Shown piece after piece: positions 43,033-53,174 of a stretch of DNA of 64,000 nt (position 1 is the stretch's first letter; every line of letters starts with the position of its first letter). This DNA is from Hyphomonadaceae bacterium (GTDB lineage Bacteria; Pseudomonadota; Alphaproteobacteria; Caulobacterales; Aquidulcibacteraceae). The stretch covers positions 310,001 to 374,000 of the forward strand of contig WRPI01000004.1 in the NCBI GenBank assembly GCA_009773395.1. Direction: 5' to 3'. The notes beneath the pieces are model-generated. The model saw nothing but the letters and a program-made list of their open reading frames with translations. It did not search any database and was not told where the DNA came from. The position numbers and the translations under genes were made by a program.

Positions 43033-43269
43033 TTAAAAAATGCCGGGGTTTGCTTGATTTGCGCGGTCTAATTCGCGCTCAACCCGCACCCGAACATTTT
43101 GTTCAATTTTCATATTGATGTTGAGGTTGATTTCAATTGGCTTGTCGGGCGCAACAATCTGCACAGTTGGTGTGCAGGCCGCAGCAATAAAGCCCACCGC
43201 AATTATACCTGGAGCAATCCACAATATTTTAGCAATTTGGCGCACTTGACGCTCCTCTACTTCAACCAA
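43033..43269 (-). CDS. ynbE: YnbE family lipoprotein
   Basis: The 78-residue protein has a short signal, lipobox ending at the Cys of AAAC, and the family core CTPTVQIVAPDKPIEINLNINMKIEQNVRVRVERELD. YnbE is an outer-membrane lipoprotein that caps the YdbH bridge in E. coli. The start at 43269 has a long N-region (MVEVEERQVRQIAKILW); a shorter start is not obvious from the sequence. It is the first gene of a ynbE-ydbL pair. Confidence 0.85.
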   Translation of the reverse strand: MVEVEERQVRQIAKILWIAPGIIAVGFIAAACTPTVQIVAPDKPIEINLNINMKIEQNVRVRVERELDRANQANPGIF

Positions 43270-43372
43270 AAAGCGGCTATGAACAATTCATTGCCTCCGC
43301 ATATAATAGGATAATAGACTGAATGGCGGCTGAACCAAAGCAATAAATGTGGTTCACAATGATAAATTGGCT

Positions 43373-43536
43373 TAGAGCGCCCAATGTTCAAGTTGAATCG
43401 AATTTGCCGCAGCAATTTTGTGCTAGTTTTGGCGGCAAATATGCGGTGAATACTGGGGTATTCGCCAAGTATTTGTTGCCGAAAATGGTGCAAAAGGGCG
43501 CGGCAAAGCGATGCAACTTGAACATTGGGCGCTCTA
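43373..43536. repeat. 164-base palindromic element with perfect 23-base ends
   Basis: The ends at 43373-43395 and 43514-43536 are perfect 23-base inverted repeats (outer bases TAGAGCGCCC). The interior continues as an imperfect inverted repeat: the left half (AATTTGCCGC..., GGCGGCAAATATGCGG) pairs with the right half (TTTGTTGCCG..., GGCGCGGCAAAGCG) up to GTGAATAC/GTATTCGC at the centre. The right end overlaps the TAG stop of the M16 peptidase gene. No coding frame of value lies inside. A short related word, GCAACTTGAAC, occurs near 31407. It resembles a miniature inverted-repeat element or a large terminator hairpin. Confidence 0.85.
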
Positions 43537-44790
43537 GCCCCAATTTGAGACCAGTTTTTCAACTTTGGAATTGCCAATTGCACTCGCGGTTCGGCGTGAT
43601 GGGTCACGGGTAAATACCGCTAATTCTTGAATTTGTTTAAGCGTAACATTTCTGATGCCTTGCGATATTTCGTCAATATTTATGGTTTCACCAAAAACAA
43701 AAATTTGGCCAACCATAGACAAAAGCCGCGATGACGGGTTTTCAAATGCCAAAAGAATCGAAGTCTCTAAGGTTTTCTTGGCGCGTGCGAGTTCGATCTC
43801 ATTGGGGCCGTTTTGCGCAATATCATCCAAATGATGTTCAATGATATTTAGCGCTTTGGCAGCATTATTTGCCGCGCAGCCGAATGATATATTGAGCCTT
43901 GATACATCAAAATAATTTTCACAATAGGCATCAATATTATAAACAAGGCCCTGTTTTTCGCGCAAATCCGACAATAATCGCGACGCCATGCCACCGCTTA
44001 AAATGCTGCTGAATATTTGTGATATGAATAAATCTTTGCGGTTTGGTTTGGGCAAAGCAAATGATAGCGCAATTTGCGATTGTTCGATTTTACGGCCTTC
44101 AAACAAGACGTTTTTAGTAAACTGCGCATTGATAGGCGCTGTCGCAGGTTTTGGGTGTAATGCGCCAAAAGTGCGCGAGGTTAAGTCCAATATTTCATTT
44201 TCATCAAACGCGCCGCTTACACCAATAATCAGGTTTAGGGGGGCGCTATACATGGCGTGGAATTGCTCAATTTGTGCTTTATTGATATTATTGAGGCTTG
44301 CTGCGTCGCCAAGAATTGGCATACCAAGGGGCTGGGCATGATATGAAGCCATTTGGCACAAAACGCTGGCCCTATCTTCGGCATCATCGAATGCTTCGTT
44401 GATTTCGCTGATTACGACATTTTTTTCAAGCTCAAAGTCACGGGCATCAAGATGAGGGGATAGAACCAAATCAGTGCAAAGCCCCAATGCAAATCCGACT
44501 TCGTCAGAAAGGCAACGCGCGAAAAAGCCTGTGCGTTCATGCGAAGTAGCCGCGTTCAAATAGATTCCGCGCCCTTCAGCGTCTTCGGCCAAAGCGTTTG
44601 CGCCGCGCCCGCCCGCGCCTTTGAATACTAAATGCTCAAGCAAATGGGCCACGCCATTATTTTGGCTGTTTTCATGACGTGTCCCGACATTGGCCCAAAC
44701 CCCGACACTTGCACTTTTCAGATGGCTAATGGGGTCAAGGACAATTCTTACGCCATTATCAAGTCTTATTAGTTTTGGGGTTTTTTCCAA
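43534..44790 (-). CDS. M16 family zinc peptidase (processing peptidase-like)
   Basis: The 418-residue protein is an alphaproteobacterial relative of mitochondrial processing peptidase beta. It has the inverted zinc motif HLLEH (residues 49-53, in NGVAHLLEHLVFKG) and the downstream VVISEINEAFDDAEDR segment carrying the third ligand. Homologues cleave peptides in the cytoplasm or periplasm. No signal peptide is visible. It begins 5 bases after thrC, the usual order behind the cytochrome oxidase operon in this lineage. Its stop lies within a palindromic element. Confidence 0.93.
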   Translation of the reverse strand: MEKTPKLIRLDNGVRIVLDPISHLKSASVGVWANVGTRHENSQNNGVAHLLEHLVFKGAGGRGANALAEDAEGRGIYLNAATSHERTGFFARCLSDEVGFALGLCTDLVLSPHLDARDFELEKNVVISEINEAFDDAEDRASVLCQMASYHAQPLGMPILGDAASLNNINKAQIEQFHAMYSAPLNLIIGVSGAFDENEILDLTSRTFGALHPKPATAPINAQFTKNVLFEGRKIEQSQIALSFALPKPNRKDLFISQIFSSILSGGMASRLLSDLREKQGLVYNIDAYCENYFDVSRLNISFGCAANNAAKALNIIEHHLDDIAQNGPNEIELARAKKTLETSILLAFENPSSRLLSMVGQIFVFGETINIDEISQGIRNVTLKQIQELAVFTRDPSRRTASAIGNSKVEKLVSNWG

Positions 44791-44795
44791 TGAAT

Positions 44796-46190
44796 TTATG
44801 ACCTAGCACGCAAATAGGTTTTGATATTGGCTTCATTGGCATGCATTTTTTCAAAATGTTCAGGGCGTTGAAATAAGTCCACTGCTTGCGGCGGCAATGA
44901 AGGGACAATGCCCAATATTTCGGTCACGGTTTCGGGGAATTTCGCAGGGTGGGCAGTGGCGAGAATAATCTTTCCGCCTTCTCCTGTACAATGTCGAGCC
45001 GCCCAACCAACTGCAGTGTGCGGACAAATAATTTCGCCAGTTTGCGTTTTACAATCAATAATCGCCGCCGATGTAGCGCTATCATCAATATGGCAAGCTG
45101 CAAAATCGGTGCGCAAAGCGGCAAGGCAATGTGCTTCGATAATATAGCTTTTTTCGGTCTTTAGGGCGCTATAGGCTGCATTTACGCTTTTTGCTTTTTG
45201 GGCTGCATCGCCAGCGCTTAATTCATAAATGATGCGCTCAAAATTGCTGGCTATTTGGATATCCATTGCTGGCGAAATAGTGGCAATTGAGTGTTCGCCA
45301 GTGGCAAACTTTCCAGTTTCGAGGGCCAAAGCGATGCTGTTATTGGCATTATTGGCGATGATTATTTTACCAATATTCGCGCCGAGTTTTTTGGCTACCC
45401 AAGCCGAAAAAGCATCACCAAAATTGCCCGTTGGGATAATAAAATCAATTGGTTTGGCAGCGCCCAATTTTGCAGCGCTGGTAATAAAATAAACGCATTG
45501 TGCCACAATCCGCGCGAAATTAACTGAATTGACGGGTGTCAAATTAACTTCGGCAACAAAGGCATAATCTGCGAACAAATTCTTCAAAATCGCTTGGGCT
45601 TTATCGAAATCACCGTCCAACACCAAGGCATGAACATTGGCTGCACCTGATGCGGTCATAAAGCGCTTCTGCACTTCTGATACTCGGCCATCGGGGAGCA
45701 TAACAAAAAGCGAAACATTCTTCTTGTTTTTCAGGGCTTCAACTGCGGCCCCGCCAGTATCACCCGATGTTGCGCAAATAACGCTTAAATGTTTGCCAGA
45801 TAAATTGAGAAAATATTCGTAAAGCTCAGCAATCAATTGCATCGCCACATCTTTGAACGCCAAAGATGGGCCGTGGAACAGTTCCAATAAGTGGAGATTA
45901 TTCCCTAGGTCGCGCAATGGAACAATGTCCTTATCGCCCCAATTATCGCCATAAGCGGATTTTGTTAGTTTGCGCGCGGTCTCGATATCTAAATCATCGC
46001 CTGCAAAAGCCTTCAACACAATTGCGGCGGTTTCAAAATAGGGCGCGGTCGCCGCGGCTTCGAGAACCGATTTATCAAGCCTTGGCCAAGTTCTTGGCAC
46101 ATAAAGCCCACCATCAGGCGCGAGGCCTTGGGTTATGGCTTCGGTAAATGAAACTGCGGGCGAAGCACCGCGGGTAGAAATATATTGCAT
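44796..46190 (-). CDS. thrC: Threonine synthase
   Basis: The 464-residue PLP enzyme makes threonine from O-phosphohomoserine. It is of the longer bacterial and fungal type, starting MQYISTRGASPAVSFTEAITQGLAPDGGLYVP, with the PLP lysine in FHGPSLAFKDVAMQL, SGDTGGAAVEAL and PTGNFGDAFSAW. It lies one base after the SURF1 gene and is followed by the M16 peptidase. Confidence 0.96.
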   Translation of the reverse strand: MQYISTRGASPAVSFTEAITQGLAPDGGLYVPRTWPRLDKSVLEAAATAPYFETAAIVLKAFAGDDLDIETARKLTKSAYGDNWGDKDIVPLRDLGNNLHLLELFHGPSLAFKDVAMQLIAELYEYFLNLSGKHLSVICATSGDTGGAAVEALKNKKNVSLFVMLPDGRVSEVQKRFMTASGAANVHALVLDGDFDKAQAILKNLFADYAFVAEVNLTPVNSVNFARIVAQCVYFITSAAKLGAAKPIDFIIPTGNFGDAFSAWVAKKLGANIGKIIIANNANNSIALALETGKFATGEHSIATISPAMDIQIASNFERIIYELSAGDAAQKAKSVNAAYSALKTEKSYIIEAHCLAALRTDFAACHIDDSATSAAIIDCKTQTGEIICPHTAVGWAARHCTGEGGKIILATAHPAKFPETVTEILGIVPSLPPQAVDLFQRPEHFEKMHANEANIKTYLRARS

Positions 46191-46191
46191 T

Positions 46192-46896
46192 TTATTCTTT
46201 TTTGGATCTGAAGGTTATTAGGCCAGCTTTAATATGCATGGCGATATAGACGCCAATTAAGCCAATTGCCAGCCCCCACCACGTCAGAGCATAGCCCAAA
46301 TGCCGTGCCGGTTCGATATAACTCGCGCCTTTGGAATCCGCCCAAGGGTTTGGGGTGGGATTGCCAGTGTATTTCAAATCAGAATGTGAAACCGCGATAT
46401 AAAATTCTTGATAGCTTGAATCCACAAATTCGTGCGCCAATGAGTTAAGTTCGGGCCAATAATATAAGTGTTTTTCTGGGTTATTGGCAGCAATAAAGGC
46501 ATTGGGGCGATGGCTGGACCGCAAAACACCTTCAATTGTTTTGGTTGCTTTTTCATGGGCAAATGCCTTGGAATCGGCTTCATTTAACCAGCCAAGATCA
46601 ATTAAATAATTGCGCCTTTCGGTTTTGAATTGTGCGAAATGGCGATAGCCAGTTTGCCCATTTGCAGTGGCGAATACGCCAATTGTTTTTTCACTTATTT
46701 CGCCTTTTAGTTTGACTTTCATAAATTCGCGCGGAAAATTTTGTGCCATTTGTGCGGTGGCATAAGGCACGGGTGGGGCGGCTTCACTCGCCAATTTATT
46801 TTGATAACGCCGCCATTGCCAATTCCCGAAACTGAGCAAGAAGCAAAACAGCACCAAAGTGAAGATAGTCAAAATTGGCATCGGTTTGAACTTCAT
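46192..46896 (-). CDS. SURF1 family cytochrome oxidase assembly protein
   Basis: The 234-residue protein has an N-terminal helix (ILTIFTLVLFCFLLSFGNWQWRR), a periplasmic domain with GYRHFAQF, YLIDLGWLNE and YYWPELNSLA, and a C-terminal helix (HLGYALTWWGLAIGLIGVYIAMH). SURF1 helps insert heme a into subunit I of aa3 oxidase. It overlaps the DUF983 gene by four bases inside the cta operon. Confidence 0.92.
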   Translation of the reverse strand: MKFKPMPILTIFTLVLFCFLLSFGNWQWRRYQNKLASEAAPPVPYATAQMAQNFPREFMKVKLKGEISEKTIGVFATANGQTGYRHFAQFKTERRNYLIDLGWLNEADSKAFAHEKATKTIEGVLRSSHRPNAFIAANNPEKHLYYWPELNSLAHEFVDSSYQEFYIAVSHSDLKYTGNPTPNPWADSKGASYIEPARHLGYALTWWGLAIGLIGVYIAMHIKAGLITFRSKKE

Positions 46897-47258
46897 TGGT
46901 CCGAATTTTTCTTTCCAATAATTTCGCCCGCTTTATTGTGGCGCTGCAAGGCAAATAAGGTCGATTTGAAAGGTCTTAAAAGGCCAATACTAGTAATCAA
47001 AACTAGGGGTGCCATTATCAGCATCAATATTAAAGGCGAAAGGTGAAAGCCAAACATCAGTATCAATAATATCGGTACCAAAATTGTGCCAGCAACCGCA
47101 ATTACGATTACCGCCGGCCCATCGCCTGCATCGGCATCGGCAAAGCTATTTCCGCAAGCTGGACACTCAGCGCGGAACTTTAATAGGCCGTCAAATAATT
47201 CGCCTTTGCCACATTCAGGGCATTTGCACAAAGGCCCAGCTTTCCACCATTTTGTCAT
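46893..47258 (-). CDS. DUF983 family membrane protein
   Basis: The 121-residue protein has an N-terminal zinc-ribbon-like part (CKCPECGKGELFDGLLKFRAECPACG) and two membrane helices (AVIVIAVAGTILVPILLILM, LILMLIMAPLVLITSIGLLR), as in the DUF983 family, which always sits near cytochrome oxidase assembly genes. Role in oxidase biogenesis is inferred from conserved context. It overlaps the SURF1 gene. Confidence 0.9.
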   Translation of the reverse strand: MTKWWKAGPLCKCPECGKGELFDGLLKFRAECPACGNSFADADAGDGPAVIVIAVAGTILVPILLILMFGFHLSPLILMLIMAPLVLITSIGLLRPFKSTLFALQRHNKAGEIIGKKNSDQ

Positions 47259-47276
47259 ATTAAATGCCTATTTAAT

Positions 47277-47486
47277 GCAGTTCGCAAATTCGAAGAATTA
47301 AGTCCTTCCCTTGAGGGAAGGTGCTGAGCAAAGCGAGGCGGAAGGGTGACGCGAACGAAGTGAGCCACCAAAAAGAGCGGCTTTGCCGCACATTTTATTA
47401 GGCTCGCTACGCTCGCGTCACCCTTCACCGCTTCGCGGAGCTTCCCTCAAGGGAAGCACGTAGAATTCTTCTAATTTGCAAACTGC
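47277..47486. repeat. 210-base nested palindrome inside the cytochrome oxidase operon
   Basis: Three nested inverted repeats are visible. Outer arms of 23 bases (47277-47299 and 47464-47486) match at 21 positions. Two local hairpins, CTTCCCTTGAGGGAAG (47305-47320) and CTTCCCTCAAGGGAAG (47441-47456), face each other and are also mutually complementary. An inner perfect pair, GAAGGGTGACGCGA (47341-47354) and TCGCGTCACCCTTC (47413-47426), encloses a third layer. The element lies between ctaE and the DUF983 gene on the same strand, in a 297-base gap that otherwise holds nothing. Confidence 0.9.
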
Positions 47487-47555
47487 GTAAATTTATTAAA
47501 TTTAACGGGCGCAATAGCGCCTCCGAATTTAATAAGTCAACGGATGGAACGCAAT

Positions 47556-48596
47556 TTACCCAAATGTTACATAAATAAATGTGAATAGGAACAGCCACAC
47601 CACATCAACAAAATGCCAATACCAAGCCGCAGCTTCAAATCCGAAATGTTGCTTGGGCGTGAAATGACCCAATAACAAGCGAACCAGACACACAATTAGG
47701 AATATAGTTCCAATAAATACGTGCGCCCCGTGAAAGCCTGTCGCCATAAAAAATGATGAGCCATAAATGCCGACATTTTCACCACCAAAACCGAAAGCAT
47801 GATGGTTCAAAATATGACCATATTCATTGACTTGAATTCCAGTAAATAGCGCGCCCAAAGCAATCGTCAAAGCCAAGCCAATTGCGGTTGCCTGGCGATT
47901 GCCTTCCTGCAAAGCATGGTGCGCCCAAGTGACTGTTGTCCCTGACAGCAACAAAATCAAAGTGTTCATCAAAGGCAAATGCCAAGCATCAACAGTTTCA
48001 ACACCCGCAGGTGGCCATGATTTCCAAGCTTCGGCAACTTCAGGGATTGTCGATAATGTGCGGGCTTCATTCCAAATTGATTGTTCAAAGAACATCCAAA
48101 ACCAAGCGACAAAAAACATAACTTCGGACAAAATGAACAAAATCATGCCATAACGCAAACCAATCCCAACCACGGGGGTATGATCGCCTGCATGGGCTTC
48201 TTTGACGACATCAGCCCACCACATGCCAGCTATAGTGCAGATGCTCAAAAGACCAAGCCCCAAAACCAAAAATTGAGATTTGCCAAGCAACCAAAACCAC
48301 TGCTTTGAACCCGCATATTTGTCTAAAAGCGCGGCTTTATTGGCCGCATCAAGATTATTATAGTCCGCATTGGTTTGCAAAGCTGCTTGCACCGCGTCAG
48401 ACCCTTGACCCATCGCAGATATAGCCGCACCTTCATTAGCAAAATAGCTGCTTATCAGCGACAAAGGATCGCCAACCAGCCCCTTCATAAAAATTACCAA
48501 GCCCACCGCAGTTATGAACAGTGCAAGCGAAGCAAGTGTTGGCCACGGGCTGGGATTAACCAGATGATAGTCGTGCTTTACAGCTGCATGTGACAT
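47556..48596 (-). CDS. ctaE: Cytochrome c oxidase subunit III with enlarged first loop
   Basis: The 346-residue protein is the seven-helix subunit III of aa3 oxidase. Core marks are DYHLVNPSPWP at the N-terminus, YGMILFILSEVMFFVAWFWMFFE, LPLMNTLILLLSGTTVTWAHHAL, and GFEAAAWYWHFVDVVWLFLF at the C-terminus. Between helix 1 and helix 2 it has about 65 residues (40-107, with GDPLSLISSYFANEGAAISAM and a charged helical stretch), where related proteins have about 15. The start at 48596 (MSHAAVKHDY) follows GAGGGAAC. It is downstream of ctaG in the operon. Confidence 0.94.
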   Translation of the reverse strand: MSHAAVKHDYHLVNPSPWPTLASLALFITAVGLVIFMKGLVGDPLSLISSYFANEGAAISAMGQGSDAVQAALQTNADYNNLDAANKAALLDKYAGSKQWFWLLGKSQFLVLGLGLLSICTIAGMWWADVVKEAHAGDHTPVVGIGLRYGMILFILSEVMFFVAWFWMFFEQSIWNEARTLSTIPEVAEAWKSWPPAGVETVDAWHLPLMNTLILLLSGTTVTWAHHALQEGNRQATAIGLALTIALGALFTGIQVNEYGHILNHHAFGFGGENVGIYGSSFFMATGFHGAHVFIGTIFLIVCLVRLLLGHFTPKQHFGFEAAAWYWHFVDVVWLFLFTFIYVTFG

Positions 48597-48647
48597 AGTT
48601 CCCTCTTTCCTCAAAAATATTGCGCAATGCGCAATAATTATTGCTAA

Positions 48648-49202
48648 TTAACTTGGTCCAGTTTGAAGTTCCACTGTTTGTTTTGGTACTTCAAAAAAAG
48701 TGTAAGATAAAGTCACTTGTGAAATTTCTTTTGTTTTCTCATCGCTGGCAAGGCGCGGATCGACATAAAATATCACAGGCATTTCACGAGTTTCGCCAGC
48801 CGCCAATGTTTGGTTTTTGAAACAAAAACATTCCAGCTTTTGAAAATAAATCGCGGCTTTGTGCGGTGTTACATTATAATTCGCAACCGCAGTTATTGGG
48901 TGATCCGAAGTATTAGTAACGCGGTAAAACGCTAAACCATTTTCACCTAATCGAAGTGAAACTTCGCTTTGCTCAGGAGTGAAACGCCATGGCACATTTG
49001 GCATGATATTGGCATCAAACCTAATTTTGATTTGGCGGCTTAAAACTTCGCTGGCTGCATCTTTGGCAATTGAAGTTGTGCCATTATAGCCAGTTTTTTC
49101 GCAAAATAATTTATATAAAGGTACACCCGCAAATGCCATTCCGAACATGGCCAACGGTGCAAAACCCGCAATCAATGCAATTTTGGTTTTACTGGCCATC
49201 AT
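48648..49202 (-). CDS. ctaG: Cytochrome c oxidase assembly protein CtaG/Cox11
   Basis: The 184-residue protein has one N-terminal membrane helix (IALIAGFAPLAMFGMAFAGVPLY) and a periplasmic domain with the copper-binding ECFCFKNQTL and FYVDPRLA. It delivers copper to the CuB site of subunit I. Two ATG codons overlap at the start (49202 and 49199), the first overlapping the stop of the preceding small gene. Confidence 0.95.
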   Translation of the reverse strand: MMASKTKIALIAGFAPLAMFGMAFAGVPLYKLFCEKTGYNGTTSIAKDAASEVLSRQIKIRFDANIMPNVPWRFTPEQSEVSLRLGENGLAFYRVTNTSDHPITAVANYNVTPHKAAIYFQKLECFCFKNQTLAAGETREMPVIFYVDPRLASDEKTKEISQVTLSYTFFEVPKQTVELQTGPS

Positions 49203-49333
49203 CGGTTCACCAAAAACTTGGCAATTGAAGTTACAAAAATCAGCGCAACCAAAGCAAAAAGACTTATCCCAATGGCCTTGGAGCGCCCATTTTTTGCTTT
49301 CTCGATTGCTTCGACGCTTGGTGGATTTAGCAT
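49199..49333 (-). CDS. Small single-helix protein in the cytochrome oxidase operon
   Basis: A 44-residue frame between ctaB and ctaG begins MLNPPSVEAIEKAKNGRSKA and continues with a hydrophobic helix (IGISLFALVALIFVTSIAKF) and a short basic end (LVNR). It is separated from ctaB by one base and overlaps ctaG by four (ATGA). Its position matches the small coxF-like genes reported between ctaB and ctaG in other Alphaproteobacteria. Translational overlap on both sides supports real expression. It may be an oxidase assembly factor; function is not known to me. Confidence 0.75.
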   Translation of the reverse strand: MLNPPSVEAIEKAKNGRSKAIGISLFALVALIFVTSIAKFLVNR

Positions 49334-49334
49334 C

Positions 49335-50333
49335 TTAAGATCCCCAACCAAATGAATATAACATGCCAAAACCATTTTCGAGCAAAAGGGTTGCGAATAA
49401 TGAAGTCAAATATAAAAGCGAAAACGCAAATAAATCTCGGGCAGGGCGATTGCTTATCGCGCTATCTGTGTAAAGCGCACCATCTTGCGCGCGCCCATCT
49501 TCGTCACCGGCATGCGAAATCAAAAGCCGATAGGCAAGGCCAAGAAATGCAATTCCGCCAAAGGTCGAAACTATAAAATAAATTAAGCCGCCAAGACCAG
49601 TGAAAGCTGGCGCAATGCCAATTGGCACCAATAAAAGCGAATAGATAAAAATCTGCAATTTTGTGGTTTTTGGCCCCTTGGCTACTGGCAACATCGGAAC
49701 GCCAGCTTTGGCATAATCACCTGCTTTATACAGCGCCAATGCCCATGAATGCGGCGGTGTCCACATAAAAATAATCGCGAATGGCAATATTGCATTCAAG
49801 CTCAAAGCGCCGCCCGCCGCAAACCAAGCTATCAATGGTGGTAATGCCCCTGCCAAACCGCCAATCACAATATTCATTGGCGTGCTGCGTTTAAGCCACA
49901 TCGAATAAACCACGGTATAAAAAACAATAGTAAATGCCAATAGGCCAGCAGCAATATAGCCACCCGAAATCGCCAATAATAACACCGCAACAATAGAGAA
50001 AATAATCCCCATATTTAGGGCTTCTTGCCCCTGAACTTTGCCAGCAGGAATTGGCCGCATTCTGGTGCGGGTCATAAGGCCGTCAATATCGGCATCATAC
50101 CACATATTAAGGCAACCAGCAGCGCCCGCGCCAAGGGCAATTGCAAAAATCGAAATAAGTGCCAAAATTGGGTTAGTTTGAGTTTTGGCGCAAACAAAAC
50201 CTACCAAAGCAGTAAACACCACCAACGACATTACACGTGGCTTTAATAAGGAAAAATAGTCTTTCCAGCCAGCAAGTTTCAACCCGATTTCAGGGTTGTT
50301 GCTTTGACTTAAAACTTCACTATTGATGCTCAT
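49335..50333 (-). CDS. ctaB: Protoheme IX farnesyltransferase (heme O synthase)
   Basis: The 332-residue integral membrane enzyme adds a farnesyl group to heme b, giving heme o for aa3 oxidase. It has the prenyl-diphosphate-binding motif NMWYDADIDGLMTRTRMRPIPAG and the second acidic region YKAGDYAKAGVPMLPV, with about nine membrane helices. It is located between ctaD and the small gene in the operon. Confidence 0.96.
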   Translation of the reverse strand: MSINSEVLSQSNNPEIGLKLAGWKDYFSLLKPRVMSLVVFTALVGFVCAKTQTNPILALISIFAIALGAGAAGCLNMWYDADIDGLMTRTRMRPIPAGKVQGQEALNMGIIFSIVAVLLLAISGGYIAAGLLAFTIVFYTVVYSMWLKRSTPMNIVIGGLAGALPPLIAWFAAGGALSLNAILPFAIIFMWTPPHSWALALYKAGDYAKAGVPMLPVAKGPKTTKLQIFIYSLLLVPIGIAPAFTGLGGLIYFIVSTFGGIAFLGLAYRLLISHAGDEDGRAQDGALYTDSAISNRPARDLFAFSLLYLTSLFATLLLENGFGMLYSFGWGS

Positions 50334-50397
50334 GGTTTCAATTCATCTCAATCGATTGGAGAAAAGGTCCGGCGGGACGTGCCCGCCAGGCAATTTA

Positions 50398-52889
<2,492 letters not shown>

Positions 52890-53174
52890 TTACTCCCCCT
52901 TCGGGCATTTGCCCTTGGCCCTCATTTTTATTTTTGACTTGGCGTCCGCGATTTTATCGTTTTATTTTGCCATTAAGTCACGCCACAAAAGGCGTTCTTA
53001 GGCTTAGCTGCGTCAAATCATCTCATATTCCTAATTGCATGAAGCAAAAAAAAAAGAAAGTAGGTCAGTGCATCAATTTTCGCGCAAAAAGCAAATTATG
53101 TTTTATTTTGTCAGGCTTTGCCTTATTGAGCCATTGGTTCCCAATTTTAATGCCTCCAAACCGAGAAAGCCGAT

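Noticed and set aside
47305-47456. Possible CRISPR-like repeat pair
   Set aside because: The repeats are inverted and nested, not direct with uniform spacers.
53041-53060. A-rich run upstream of tldD as a terminator
   Set aside because: No hairpin adjoins the A-run at 53047-53058 on either strand.
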